The notes under the pieces are model-generated. The model was not told the DNA's origin. It did no database searches and saw only the letters and a list, made by a program, of their open reading frames with translations. A stretch of 64,000 nucleotides of DNA, taken from contig JAFRKC010000007.1 in NCBI GenBank assembly GCA_017431955.1, positions 53,870-117,869 on the forward strand, in the 5' to 3' direction. Below, piece after piece: positions 40,324 through 49,250 of this stretch. Made by a program: the position numbers and the translations under genes. Every line of letters begins with the position of its first letter. Position 1 is the stretch's first letter. The stretch is from Candidatus Saccharimonadota bacterium (GTDB lineage Bacteria; Patescibacteriota; Saccharimonadia; Saccharimonadales; Saccharimonadaceae).

Positions 40324-40416
40324 GGAGGGTTACCCAAGTGGCTGAAGGGGACGGTTTGCTAAATCGTTAGACTGGGGAGACCTGGTGCGGGAGTTCGAAT
40401 CTCCCACCCTCCGCCA
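40324..40416 (+). tRNA. tRNA-Ser(GCT)
   Basis: Acceptor GGAGGGT/ACCCTCC, discriminator G, encoded CCA. Anticodon loop TTGCTAA gives GCT. A long variable arm GACTGGGGAGACCTGGTG is present. Confidence 0.96.
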
Positions 40417-40436
40417 GAATAGACATTTTTGCATTT

Positions 40437-40465
40437 TTATAAGCACTGTGCTATAATGCTTATAA
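40437..40465 (+). promoter_or_regulatory. Promoter with a perfect dyad, VirB2-like gene
   Basis: TGCTATAAT at 40449-40457 lies inside TTATAAGCA-N11-TGCTTATAA, a perfect nine-base dyad at 40437-40445 and 40457-40465. A repressor bound there would cover the -10 box. The ATG is 27 bases beyond the -10 box. Confidence 0.5.
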
Positions 40466-40484
40466 ATCTAATAAGAGAATTTTA

Positions 40485-40904
40485 ATGAAAAAAACTGCGA
40501 AAATTATAGCTCAAATCCTTACCGGCATTGCTGCTGCCGCCACTCTTTATGTTGGCAAAGCTTTGGCTCTCTCTTCCGCCCAAGAAGGCGCCGAGATGGC
40601 CCGTGCTGACGGCATGCCAGAAGAACTCTTTGGTGATACTGGTGTATTCACCAACATTACCAACACCGCTCTTGCAATCGTTGGTATTGTTTCGGTTATT
40701 ATGCTCGTTTGGGGCGGTCTTCGTTATGTCGTTTCTGGCGGCGATAGCAAAAAAGTCACCGATGCCAAAAACACCATTCTTTACGCTATTATTGGCCTAA
40801 TCATCGCCGTTCTATCTTACGCTATCGTCAATTTTGTCCTTAACTCTCTCGGAAGCGCTTCTTCCGACACTACTTCTCTTATCTTTACCTCTATTTACGG
40901 CTAA
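40485..40904 (+). CDS. VirB2/TrbC-like pilin-type protein
   Basis: 139 residues. A signal peptide (about 1-29, ending ALA-LS) precedes a short outside stretch with AQEGAEMARADGMPEELFGD. Two membrane helices are at about 57-78 and 97-117. The connecting loop GGLRYVVSGGDSKKVTDAKN is the family hallmark (GGxxYxTSxGDxxKxxKAK). Probably forms a surface pilus or channel with the VirB6/VirB4-like proteins encoded downstream. Its 3' end overlaps comF on the other strand by 93 bases. Confidence 0.82.
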   Translation: MKKTAKIIAQILTGIAAAATLYVGKALALSSAQEGAEMARADGMPEELFGDTGVFTNITNTALAIVGIVSVIMLVWGGLRYVVSGGDSKKVTDAKNTILYAIIGLIIAVLSYAIVNFVLNSLGSASSDTTSLIFTSIYG

Positions 40905-41537
40905 AACCACACCCATTATTTTTTCTGCACCACCTTTTTTCATTATTGTCGCTGCTTCTCTCATACTTGCCCCAGTAGTCCACACATCATCCAACAGCAG
41001 ATAATATTTGTCGCTATCTACTTTTTTATTCAATCTATATGCCTTTTTTGCCTGTTTTCTTCGCTCATCTCCACTCGCCCCTACCTGCACGCTATTCTTA
41101 TTTCGTACCAAACATTTCTCCATTTTCCAGCCCCGTCTTTTTGCTAATTTCCTTGTCAAAACCCCGATATGATCAAAACCCCTCTGTCTAATATGTGAAG
41201 TTATGGTTGGTAAGGGAACCAGGACAATCTCTTCGCTAAAAACTGGTAAAGCCCCATCCAAAAATTCCGCCAATACATCAGCGAGCGCCCTCACCGAATT
41301 GTATTTGTATTCCTTCACTAACTTACCAATTATGCCATCATGCCAACCAACCATAAAAATTTTCTCCAAAATTTCTGGGTCATAATCCAAATCATAATCC
41401 ATTTTCGTTATGCTTACGTAATTTTTACAACATTCACAAAAAATCGCCCCTATCTTGCCACAACCCCTACAGAAGTGGGGGCAGAAAAGGTCAAACACGC
41501 TACTTTTTGTTGTATTTTTTACACTAAAACCCGCCAT
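40812..41537 (-). CDS. comF: ComF-family phosphoribosyltransferase-like protein
   Basis: 241 residues. The N-terminal zinc motif is CPHFCRGCGKIGAIFCECC. The C-terminal PRTase-like domain has YLLLDDVWTTGASMREAA. ComF acts in the cytoplasm during uptake of single-stranded DNA in competent bacteria. Its place next to a type IV secretion-like locus is suggestive of DNA uptake but not proof. The C-terminal tail after NRG runs 93 bases into the pilin-like gene, tail to tail. Confidence 0.92.
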   Translation of the reverse strand: MAGFSVKNTTKSSVFDLFCPHFCRGCGKIGAIFCECCKNYVSITKMDYDLDYDPEILEKIFMVGWHDGIIGKLVKEYKYNSVRALADVLAEFLDGALPVFSEEIVLVPLPTITSHIRQRGFDHIGVLTRKLAKRRGWKMEKCLVRNKNSVQVGASGDERRKQAKKAYRLNKKVDSDKYYLLLDDVWTTGASMREAATIMKKGGAEKIMGVVLAVNRGKDKRSSVGRSASERVKDKIDDSVR

Positions 41538-41542
41538 ATCTA

Positions 41543-41571
41543 TTGATTTTAGACAGTCGAATAATTATAAT
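41543..41571 (+). promoter_or_regulatory. Promoter of the Hsp20 gene
   Basis: TTGATT, 17-base spacer, TATAAT; leader of about 32 bases with GGAGGA. No CIRCE repeat. Confidence 0.6.
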
Positions 41572-41608
41572 AAAGCATAATAGAATTAAGTGGAGGAGTA
41601 CAAAAGCA

Positions 41609-42100
41609 ATGGCTCGTACAAACAACGACGACATGCTGATGGACGACGAACTATTAGCTGCCTTCAGTAGCGAGGAAAATGCAGCTGTAGCTGAGGAACC
41701 GGAAGCTCAGCTTCCAGAAGAAACTGAAGAAGAAGCGTCGCCAGAAGAAGAGGAGTGGGCAGATAATTTTCCAGGACAACTCGCAGTAGATGTCTATGAA
41801 ACAGCAGACAAACTAGTAGTAAAAGCTCGCACTGCCGGCATTTCTAAGTCCGACTTAGATGTCAGCATCTCGGACAACATCCTTACTATTTCCGGCGTTC
41901 TAAGTGGCGGTGAAGACGAAAAAACCACCAACTGGCACATCCAAGAATGCTATTGGGGTGAATTCTCACGCACCATCGCTCTCCCAGTTGCTGTCAAAGA
42001 AGATGAAAACAGTGTCAAAGCCGAGTTGAAAGATGGCGTTCTAACCATCACCTTCGACAAGGAAAAGACCGAGGAACCAAAGAAAATCCAGGTTCAATAA
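41609..42100 (+). CDS. Small heat shock protein, Hsp20 family
   Basis: 163 residues. An acidic N-terminal part (about 1-52, EEPEAQLPEETEEEAS) precedes an alpha-crystallin domain with DVYETADKLVVKARTAGISK and the C-terminal signature VKAELKDGVLTITF. It holds unfolding proteins during stress. The ATG at 41609 has GGAGGA 11 bases upstream; an earlier in-frame start at 41543 lies within the promoter. The final IxI-type anchor reads KKIQVQ, slightly altered. Confidence 0.95.
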   Translation: MARTNNDDMLMDDELLAAFSSEENAAVAEEPEAQLPEETEEEASPEEEEWADNFPGQLAVDVYETADKLVVKARTAGISKSDLDVSISDNILTISGVLSGGEDEKTTNWHIQECYWGEFSRTIALPVAVKEDENSVKAELKDGVLTITFDKEKTEEPKKIQVQ

Positions 42101-42118
42101 TCCATCTATACGGAATTC

Positions 42119-42147
42119 AGAAGCTCCCTCGGGAGCTTCTTTTTTTA
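42119..42147 (+). terminator. Terminator after the Hsp20 gene
   Basis: AGAAGCTCCC-TC-GGGAGCTTCT followed by a run of T. Confidence 0.92.
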
Positions 42148-42161
42148 CTCACCCAACCAAC

Positions 42162-42187
42162 AAAAAACCGCCCGAAGGCGGTTTTTA
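42162..42187 (-). terminator. Terminator after the pilin-like cluster
   Basis: AAAAACCGCC-CGAA-GGCGGTTTTT, with the T run on the minus strand, just after the stop codon at 42198. Confidence 0.88.
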
Positions 42188-42197
42188 AAGCACTTGC

Positions 42198-42584
42198 TTA
42201 TTTTATATTTGCTAAAACAAAGTTTACAATTGCGAAAGCAAGAATTGCCACAATAAGACCAATAATACCATACATGATGGTGTCCTTTGCTTTTTTCACC
42301 TTGCCTGCATCACCGGCAGAAGTTGTATAAGTGATACCACCGATAATAATCATGATCACGGCTAGGAAGCCGACGATACCGATAATCACATTAATAACAG
42401 TGGTGAATGTATCGCTTAAGTTTTGGTCCTTATACTCTGCATTTTTATATTCAGGACAAGTACTCATATTTGTCGTTTGTGTACCATCAAGACAAGTCCA
42501 TGCTGAGACTGGAGCTGCCATAGCAAATGATGCAGCTACCGCCACTGCTAAACCTAACGTCTTTACTATATTCATTTTTTTCAT
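42198..42584 (-). CDS. VirB2-like pilin-type protein
   Basis: 128 residues. Signal peptide (about 1-28, cut near VSA-WT), an outside part with two Cys (CLDGTQTTNMSTCPEY), then helices at about 58-82 and 101-124. The loop GGITYTTSAGDAGKVKKAKD is almost the same as in the next gene upstream. One of a tandem set of four on this strand, probably recent duplicates. Confidence 0.83.
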   Translation of the reverse strand: MKKMNIVKTLGLAVAVAASFAMAAPVSAWTCLDGTQTTNMSTCPEYKNAEYKDQNLSDTFTTVINVIIGIVGFLAVIMIIIGGITYTTSAGDAGKVKKAKDTIMYGIIGLIVAILAFAIVNFVLANIK

Positions 42585-42646
42585 TATTGCTTTTCCTTTC
42601 TTATTGTTTTTAGTATACTATCATTTTTTTAATATTACAACTTTAT

Positions 42647-43036
42647 TTATAGGTTCCCGAGCACAAAGTTTACAATCGCGAAAGCCAAAATTGCCACTAC
42701 TAAACCAATCAAACCATAGATAATCGTGTCTTTAGCCTTCTTAGCCTTGCCTGCATCACCAGCAGAAGTAGCATACATAATACCGCCAACGATAATCATA
42801 ATTATAGTGATAAACCCGACAATACCAATAATTACATTAACAACATTTGTCATGGTGTTCATTAGTGCATTATCATCTGTAGTATCACCCGGACAATTAG
42901 CCTTACTATCCACCAGCTCACCCTTCTTGGGGCCCTCTGCGCAAGTGTAATAAGCGCTCACTTTTGGCGCCAATGCTACTACCGATAAGGCAACCATCGC
43001 TACTAATGTCAATATTACTAAAATTCTTTTCTTCAT
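42647..43036 (-). CDS. VirB2-like pilin-type protein
   Basis: 129 residues with the same plan: signal peptide ending VSA-YY, two Cys (CAEGPKKG..CPGD), two helices and loop GGIMYATSAGDAGKAKKAKD. The C-terminal helix ends AILAFAIVNFVLGNL, nearly the same as in the 42198 gene (ILAFAIVNFVLANI). The Cys pair probably forms a disulfide outside the cell. Confidence 0.83.
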   Translation of the reverse strand: MKKRILVILTLVAMVALSVVALAPKVSAYYTCAEGPKKGELVDSKANCPGDTTDDNALMNTMTNVVNVIIGIVGFITIIMIIVGGIMYATSAGDAGKAKKAKDTIIYGLIGLVVAILAFAIVNFVLGNL

Positions 43037-43084
43037 TTATTCTCCTTATGTTTATCCTACCACTTTAAAAAACTCTTCGCAAGC

Positions 43085-43468
43085 TTAAAACGCCCCTGCA
43101 AGCACAAAGTTCACCAACGCAAACGCCGAAAGCACTATCATTAGCCCAATTGCACTATAAAGTATCGTATCTTTGGCTTTCTTTGCTTTGCTAGGATCAC
43201 CAGATGACGTCGCATAGTTTATGCCGCCAATCACAATCATTAGCACCGCAATTATACCTATCACCCCAATTACCGCATTAATAATGCCTACGGCCACACC
43301 TGGAGCTTCCTTAGTGTTGCTACATCCAATCTCTTTCTTATATTTCGCATCAACATTACTGTCCCGGCAAATGCTTTCTTTCCAAGTCTCTTCCGCAAAA
43401 ACTGGGCTCATCGCACTCAAACAGCATATCCCCGAAAGTACCGCTAAAATCAAAAACTTTTTCTTCAT
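43085..43468 (-). CDS. VirB2-like pilin-type protein
   Basis: 127 residues. Signal peptide ends VFA-EE, followed by two Cys, helices and loop GGINYATSSGDPSKAKKAKD. The TGDP-like loop is closer to the double-domain gene upstream than to the other two. Its ATG is two bases beyond the stop codon of the 43470 gene, so the two are translated from one message. Confidence 0.83.
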   Translation of the reverse strand: MKKKFLILAVLSGICCLSAMSPVFAEETWKESICRDSNVDAKYKKEIGCSNTKEAPGVAVGIINAVIGVIGIIAVLMIVIGGINYATSSGDPSKAKKAKDTILYSAIGLMIVLSAFALVNFVLAGAF

Positions 43469-43469
43469 T

Positions 43470-44243
43470 TTACCCCTTCCAAGTCGTTGTTATTATTGCG
43501 TTATCTACGGCGTCGTCCACCGATCCCATTACAAAGTTCGTTATCACCGCCGCAGCCACTACTATCACTAACCCCACTGCCGCAAAAATCAAAGTCCTAA
43601 GGGCTTTTCTTGCTTTATCCGGACTACCGTTAGACGTAATATACGAGATCCCACCATACACGATAAATCCAACCGCCATAATACCACCAGCACTCAAGGC
43701 CTGCCCAAAAATATTAGCAAATATTGTCGCCCCTGCGTTCTCGTCGCTAGTACAGTTAGGTATCTTAACACCAGCTAATAAGCCGCTGCCAGAACAGTCC
43801 GAACCAGCAATATTTATCGTTTTTACCACTGTATCCACAATCACATTAGCTAGCAGCACCAAAATCAAACCGATTACCGCCGAAGTTAAAGTTTTCCTTG
43901 CTTTTGTCGCCTTACCCGGATCTCCGCTAGAAGTAATATACATATACCCGCCAAAGGTAATCAGTGCAATCGAAATGTACCCAATCGCCGCAAAAATATC
44001 ATGCAATACATTAAGTGCAATCGTCCATACAAAAGCTGGTGCATTTTCTTCGCTACCGATTCTCTTGCTGTCGGTACTTTGTAGCTGACATTTATCATCC
44101 ATATAAGCATCTAATCCATTCCACCAAGCGTTAAACCCCAAGAAAGACTTGTCACAGCTAGCAGCATACGCCTGTCCAGCTCCTACAAACACCCCCATAA
44201 GAATTGCTATTATCCCCCCAAAAATCAAAAGTTTTCTTTTCAT
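43470..44243 (-). CDS. Double-domain VirB2-like membrane protein
   Basis: 257 residues made of two VirB2-like units behind one signal peptide (ends AYA-AS). Unit one has loop GGYMYITSSGDPGKATKARK near 99-118. Unit two has GGISYITSNGSPDKARKALR near 205-224. Each unit has a helix on both sides of its loop, giving four spans. Cys pairs lie before each unit. Such a fusion may work as a pilus cap, base or channel adaptor rather than a main subunit; that is an inference. Confidence 0.82.
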   Translation of the reverse strand: MKRKLLIFGGIIAILMGVFVGAGQAYAASCDKSFLGFNAWWNGLDAYMDDKCQLQSTDSKRIGSEENAPAFVWTIALNVLHDIFAAIGYISIALITFGGYMYITSSGDPGKATKARKTLTSAVIGLILVLLANVIVDTVVKTINIAGSDCSGSGLLAGVKIPNCTSDENAGATIFANIFGQALSAGGIMAVGFIVYGGISYITSNGSPDKARKALRTLIFAAVGLVIVVAAAVITNFVMGSVDDAVDNAIITTTWKG

Positions 44244-44353
44244 ATACCTCTATGATACCATTATTTAATCAAAAAACACAAGCCGTCTCAAACCACCCAT
44301 ATTAAAAAACATAAGAAAAATATGTTATGCCTCTTGCTTTTTTCTCTTATGTG

Positions 44354-44384
44354 TGCTATAATAATAGATGCCCTGAGTGGGCAT
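44354..44384 (+). promoter_or_regulatory. Promoter and leader hairpin of the VirB6-like gene
   Basis: TGCTATAAT at 44354-44362 is followed by a leader with hairpin TGCCC-TGAGT-GGGCA at about 44369-44383, close to the expected 5' end. The ATG at 44399 lacks a strong SD, so the hairpin may influence stability or translation. Confidence 0.5.
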
Positions 44385-44398
44385 AATTAATCTCCACT

Positions 44399-47320
44399 AT
44401 GAAAACGAAATTACCGCTATTAAAACGTTTCGCATTATCCTTTTTTGGGGTTTTATTAGCTGTACTTTCTTTTTCATCAATCCTCCCATCCACCCCTGTT
44501 TTTGCTGACGACGAAGATACCACTACCTCCGAAGTGGTCAATCTAGACGATGCTGACGACGAAGAATCCGAAAACACCGAAGAGAGCACCGAAGAAGACA
44601 CCGAAAACAACGCTGAAAACAACACCGAAGACAACGCCGAAACCGCCGCTAGCACCTCCGCAACAGATTCCGACACCCACAACTCCTGTTTCGACCAAAC
44701 CGACGCTATCGGCTGGCTTATCTGTCCAACCACCGGTGTTATCGCTAAAGCCATAGATAACATCTATGGCATCATCGAAAATTTCCTCACCATCGATCCG
44801 ATTATCATGCAAGAAGACTCGCCCATCAGAATCGTTTGGTCCTACTGCCGCGACATCACCAACATCATCTTCATTATCTTCATTATCATTGTCGTTTACT
44901 CTCAAGTTACCGGTCTTGGCATTTCCAACTACGGCATCAAAAAGACTCTCCCTCGCATCATCATTGCCGCCCTCCTTGTCAATCTCAGCTTTATCATCTG
45001 TTCTGCCGCAGTAGACATCAGCAATATCATTGGTGGTAGCCTTAAAGGCCTCTTTACCTCTGTTCAAGAATCAACCATAGCTTCAAACGCTTCTCTCGGC
45101 GAAGTTGCCAAAGTTAGCTGGACCGACCTTACCGCCGTCTTCACTGGCAGCACTGCCGTCGCCGGCATTGCCATCGGTGCAGCTGGCGGCCTTAGCCAAT
45201 TCTTCTGGATGCTTATTCCGATTCTTCTAGGCGCTATCGTCTCCATTGTTATCGGTCTTATCACCATATCTCTCCGCCAAGCCATCGTCTTCTTGCTTGT
45301 CATGATTTCTCCACTAGCCTTCGTTGCTTATCTTTTACCAAACACCGAAAAATGGTTCACCAAATGGCGCCAACTCCTTACTCAAATGTTGGTCTTCTAC
45401 CCAATGTTTAGCCTTCTCTTCGGCGCTTCACAGCTCGCCGGTTGGATTCTGATGACCTCTATCGGCTCTGGCTTTGGGCTCATTTTAGGTATGGCCGTCC
45501 AGGTCTTCCCACTCTTCTTTGCCTGGTCTCTCATGAAAATGTCTGGTACTGTTCTCGGTAAAATCAGTAGCGGTCTCCAAAACATCGCTTCTCGCCCACA
45601 AGGCGCATTCGGTCGTTATGCCAACGAAAAACGCAATATTGCCCGCAGCGAGTACACAGCCAAACAACTAAGAAAACCATTCAATCCAATTAGTGGTGGC
45701 TCTTGGAACGCCCGCCTTGCTAGAAACCGCACCTTCCGTGCTGATCGCCAAAATCTTGCTAATGAAAACACCAAGCTTCTCTTAGACGAACAGCTCACTG
45801 CACGCAAAATCGGTAAGCGCATCATCAGTTACACCGATAGCGGCAAGCCAATTTACTCCTCTCGCCCAATTAGAGCTACTCGCGAACTAAGCCGTGAATT
45901 CGAAAACCGCGAAATGAAGCTCAGAAGCTCTGCTAACCATCTTGAACTCGACAACACCATGAGTACCATGGGCACTTACATCTCTCAGAACAAGCTTAAT
46001 AACTCCTACCTATCTGATCTTGCTGCTCGCCAAGCTCAAAACTATCTTGAATTCAGAACACAATCCGCCGCTGCTAAACGCAATGATCTTGCCGATAATC
46101 GCTTCTATTTTAACACCGTCAAAGAGGCATCTCTTAAACCTGGCAGCAAAGAGTATCATAATCTTATTGAGCGTGGCGCTGGTGCAGACTTTTATATCGA
46201 TCCTACCCTCGCAGGAACCAAATATCTTGAAGCCAAGAAGACCAGCAGCGATGCCGTTGTTTCTGTTATCGCCGATGCCTATGATAGTTTCGAGGCTGAA
46301 CGCGCTATTACCGTTAAGAAATACACCACCTACTTTGGCAAGCAGGTTACAAAAGATGTTCTTAAAAACTACAACGCTATGATTGATAATAAGAACATTG
46401 ATGGTATCGTCGCCGCACAAAATACTCTTGCTGTCCGTGGTGATTACGATAAAATCCACACTGGCCTTGCCAGAATCATGGACGATGGACAAGTTGAGCT
46501 CACTACCGATTTTGCTAACACCCTTGCCCTCAACCTTTTAAGTTTCAAAGATGCCGACCCGACCTTGGCTAGACTTGGTAAACACATCAACGTTGAAACT
46601 TGGAGTTATACCGATGGTAAACGTAAAGATAAATATGTAACCCTAGAAGAATTCTACACTGGTAAAACTAAAGTTCCAAACGCTAAAGGTGAATATACTA
46701 CGAAATACAACGTCCTCAGCCTCATGCAAGGTACCTCGCTTAACGGTATTGACCGTACCTTCTATGATGGCCTTCTAGCCGATATTAACACCTTCTATAC
46801 TCCTGAAAGGTTCGGTGGCGATGTTGAGAAGGCGGAGAAAGCTAAAGCCACTCTATTGAATAGCATGATGCCTCAACTCGTTAACGCCATCCCAACCTTC
46901 CAGTCCGGTTCAGAGCAAATCAATAACAGCATGGGCTTCCTATCTGGTCTTAAGAAAGAAAATGGCGTTTGGGAGCAAATTAAAAACAAAGGTTACTCGG
47001 ATAAAGAGTACTATGATCAGACTGTTGAATACCTCAAAGCCTTTGTCCCAAGCAACCTTGTTAATATGAAAACCGATGCCTTTGATTTTGTAATGCAAAG
47101 ATTGATGCTTAATCAAAAAGCCGAAGCCGAAGCAAGTGGTGTAAGAATCACAGACGAAGAAGCTCTTAAGAGAGCTAAAAAAGAATTCCGCGATATCTTT
47201 GAGGCAAAAGGCACTATCGACTCACTCTCTAATGCTGATGGTTCACCAAACACTACCGTCGTTAATACTATGAAAGATAGAATACGTGACGTTATCTGGC
47301 CGCCTGAAGAAAAAAAGTAG
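44399..47320 (+). CDS. VirB6/TrbL-like polytopic membrane protein with a large soluble tail
   Basis: 973 residues. Signal peptide (about 1-37, ends VFA-DD), then a Glu/Thr/Asn-rich spacer (about 38-90) and two Cys. About six membrane helices lie between 140 and 400, for example IFIIFIIIVVYSQVTGLGIS and LISLRQAIVFLLVMISPLAF-like segments. The remaining 560 residues are soluble, charged and helical with no known motif. In VirB6-type proteins the membrane part forms the inner channel. The gene is plus-strand, divergent from the pilin cluster. Codon use shifts from C-ending to T-ending codons after about 45600, near the start of the soluble part. Confidence 0.78.
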   Translation: MKTKLPLLKRFALSFFGVLLAVLSFSSILPSTPVFADDEDTTTSEVVNLDDADDEESENTEESTEEDTENNAENNTEDNAETAASTSATDSDTHNSCFDQTDAIGWLICPTTGVIAKAIDNIYGIIENFLTIDPIIMQEDSPIRIVWSYCRDITNIIFIIFIIIVVYSQVTGLGISNYGIKKTLPRIIIAALLVNLSFIICSAAVDISNIIGGSLKGLFTSVQESTIASNASLGEVAKVSWTDLTAVFTGSTAVAGIAIGAAGGLSQFFWMLIPILLGAIVSIVIGLITISLRQAIVFLLVMISPLAFVAYLLPNTEKWFTKWRQLLTQMLVFYPMFSLLFGASQLAGWILMTSIGSGFGLILGMAVQVFPLFFAWSLMKMSGTVLGKISSGLQNIASRPQGAFGRYANEKRNIARSEYTAKQLRKPFNPISGGSWNARLARNRTFRADRQNLANENTKLLLDEQLTARKIGKRIISYTDSGKPIYSSRPIRATRELSREFENREMKLRSSANHLELDNTMSTMGTYISQNKLNNSYLSDLAARQAQNYLEFRTQSAAAKRNDLADNRFYFNTVKEASLKPGSKEYHNLIERGAGADFYIDPTLAGTKYLEAKKTSSDAVVSVIADAYDSFEAERAITVKKYTTYFGKQVTKDVLKNYNAMIDNKNIDGIVAAQNTLAVRGDYDKIHTGLARIMDDGQVELTTDFANTLALNLLSFKDADPTLARLGKHINVETWSYTDGKRKDKYVTLEEFYTGKTKVPNAKGEYTTKYNVLSLMQGTSLNGIDRTFYDGLLADINTFYTPERFGGDVEKAEKAKATLLNSMMPQLVNAIPTFQSGSEQINNSMGFLSGLKKENGVWEQIKNKGYSDKEYYDQTVEYLKAFVPSNLVNMKTDAFDFVMQRLMLNQKAEAEASGVRITDEEALKRAKKEFRDIFEAKGTIDSLSNADGSPNTTVVNTMKDRIRDVIWPPEEKK

Positions 47321-47382
47321 TAACGACTCCAATAGTAACGCTTAAAACAAAAAATAACCTTCTGTATATTTCATAACATTTA

Positions 47383-47391
47383 TGCTAAAAT
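47383..47391 (+). promoter_or_regulatory. Extended -10 box of the PrgI gene
   Basis: TGCTAAAAT ending eight bases before the ATG at 47400. Confidence 0.5.
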
Positions 47392-47399
47392 AACCTTGT

Positions 47400-48389
47400 A
47401 TGGCTCAATACAAGGTCCCCCAAGACGTTGAGGCCGACGATAAACTTCTTGGACCGTTTACTTTTCGTCAGTTAATCTACCTTTTTATTACTGGTGGTTT
47501 AATTGCGCTAGCCGTTTTTCTTTTTCAAATTTTTGCACTTCTTGCCGTCATTCCTTTGCCTTTCATTTTCTTCTTCGCAATTTTAGCTCTACCACTCAAA
47601 AAAGATCAGCCGATGGAAACTTATCTTGCTGCTATTGTTTCTTTTCGTCTTAAACCAAACAAGCGTCTCTGGAATCCAGGCCAAAGGGAATCAACCATTC
47701 TCATCACGGCACCAAAAATTGTTGAGAAAGTCCGCACCAAAAACATCTCCGAAGAAGAAGCTAGCCACCGTCTATCTTTCCTCGCTAACATTGCCGACTC
47801 CGAAGGCTATGCCATCAACGATTCTAACCTTAGCGACACCTATGTTGCCGAAGCCCAATCCGCTCCGGATATTTTTGATAGCATTCAATCAAACAAAATC
47901 GACGAAACTCTTACTCAAGAAGTCACTTCTCGCCACGACGAAGCCGTTAATCAAATGCGCAATGCCATCGAGCAAGTCGAAGGCGCTTCTGCTGCTCCAC
48001 CAGAAATTCACAAATACGGCGATCACTATCAATATCAACCAGAAGAAAAATCCGCCGAGCTTCCTCAGGCCGGAAGCGAAAACATTGAACAAACCTCCGA
48101 CTCTTCTGTCATCGTTCAACCTACTATCCCAGAAGAAAAACCTGAGCGTGAACCAATTAACGATATCAATAATCAGCCTCCGGCTCCTCCTGAATCACCA
48201 ACTGACTTTATCAAGTCCGAGGAGCCAGCCGAGCCTGAAAAACCAGCCGAGCCCAAAGAGCCGCCCGCACCAAAACCAGAGCTCGTCGAACTCGCCAATA
48301 ACCCAGATTTCACAGTTGCCACTATTTCCAAAGAAGCTGAACGCGTAAAAAATAAAAAGGATGATGAAGTTTATATATCATTACATTAA
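47400..48389 (+). CDS. PrgI-family (VirB3-like) membrane protein with disordered tail
   Basis: 329 residues. Residues 1-100 match PrgI: QYKVPQDVEADDKLLGPFTF, two adjacent membrane helices (about 27-69), then LKKDQPMETYLAAIVSF. PrgI is the VirB3 counterpart in Gram-positive type IV systems and recruits the VirB4 ATPase. The other 220 residues are a Pro/Glu-rich tail (PAEPEKPAEPKEPPAPKPE) not found in short family members. The TraC-like gene starts nine bases after the stop. Confidence 0.88.
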   Translation: MAQYKVPQDVEADDKLLGPFTFRQLIYLFITGGLIALAVFLFQIFALLAVIPLPFIFFFAILALPLKKDQPMETYLAAIVSFRLKPNKRLWNPGQRESTILITAPKIVEKVRTKNISEEEASHRLSFLANIADSEGYAINDSNLSDTYVAEAQSAPDIFDSIQSNKIDETLTQEVTSRHDEAVNQMRNAIEQVEGASAAPPEIHKYGDHYQYQPEEKSAELPQAGSENIEQTSDSSVIVQPTIPEEKPEREPINDINNQPPAPPESPTDFIKSEEPAEPEKPAEPKEPPAPKPELVELANNPDFTVATISKEAERVKNKKDDEVYISLH

Positions 48390-48398
48390 GAGGTAAAT

Positions 48399-49250
48399 AT
48401 GGATCCAAGACAACAACAAATACCACCACAACAAATGCAACAAATGCCTGGAATACAACCAGGCATGCAACCAGGAATGCAGCCACAAATGCAAGGCCAA
48501 GCGCCAATTACAACGCCAAACCAACAAGCTGCAATCAATAACGTCACTCCGGATGTGCCCCTAGCTACCCAAACCACGCTTCTTATCTCTGAAATTCGTG
48601 ACAACATCGTCATTATGAAAGATGGTTCTTTCCGTGCAGTCATTGCCTGTCAGTCCATCAACTTCGACCTCATGTCCGAACAAGAACGCGAAGCGGTTGA
48701 GTATTCTTATCAGAACTTCTTAAACTCTCTCAATTTTACCACCCAAATCCTCATCCGTTCCCAACGTGTTGATATCGGTCCATATATCGACAAACTTTCT
48801 CAAATCCGTCGCAATAACGACAATATGCTCCTAGGTGTTTTAATGGATGATTATATCGACTTTATCGACATTCTTTCCCAAGAAGCCAACATTATGGACA
48901 AATCATTCTTCATTATTATTCCGTATTATTCCTCCCCAGATGCTGAAAAAATCCTTCAGCAAACCAAAAATATTTTCAAAAGCTTTAGCAAAGAAAAGGC
49001 GCCTGAAATCACTCGTATTGATCGCGCTACCTACGACAAAGCCAACACTGAACTCGCCAACCGCATCGATTCTGTGGTCTCCGGCTTACATCAAATTGGT
49101 ATTAATTCTATCCGTTTGAACACTAAACAACTTGGTGAATTATTCTACAACTTCAACAACCCAGATACTGCCGTCCGCGAACCACTCGTAGATTTCTCCA
49201 AGCTCGCAACAACTTATGTCAAGAAAGGAGCTCCAAATGCCAAACAATAG
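48399..49250 (+). CDS. TraC-like domain: separate N-terminal half of the VirB4-type ATPase
   Basis: 283 residues. A Gln/Pro/Met-rich start with QPGMQPGMQPQMQ repeats (about 1-50) precedes an alpha/beta domain, IRDNIVIMKDGSFRAVIACQ, and then a FITQILIRSQR-like strand (here FTTQILIRSQRVDIG). This matches the N-terminal domain that precedes the ATPase in TraC/VirB4 proteins. No P-loop. Its 3' end overlaps the ATPase gene by 14 bases, so the two halves are made together. Confidence 0.78.
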   Translation: MDPRQQQIPPQQMQQMPGIQPGMQPGMQPQMQGQAPITTPNQQAAINNVTPDVPLATQTTLLISEIRDNIVIMKDGSFRAVIACQSINFDLMSEQEREAVEYSYQNFLNSLNFTTQILIRSQRVDIGPYIDKLSQIRRNNDNMLLGVLMDDYIDFIDILSQEANIMDKSFFIIIPYYSSPDAEKILQQTKNIFKSFSKEKAPEITRIDRATYDKANTELANRIDSVVSGLHQIGINSIRLNTKQLGELFYNFNNPDTAVREPLVDFSKLATTYVKKGAPNAKQ

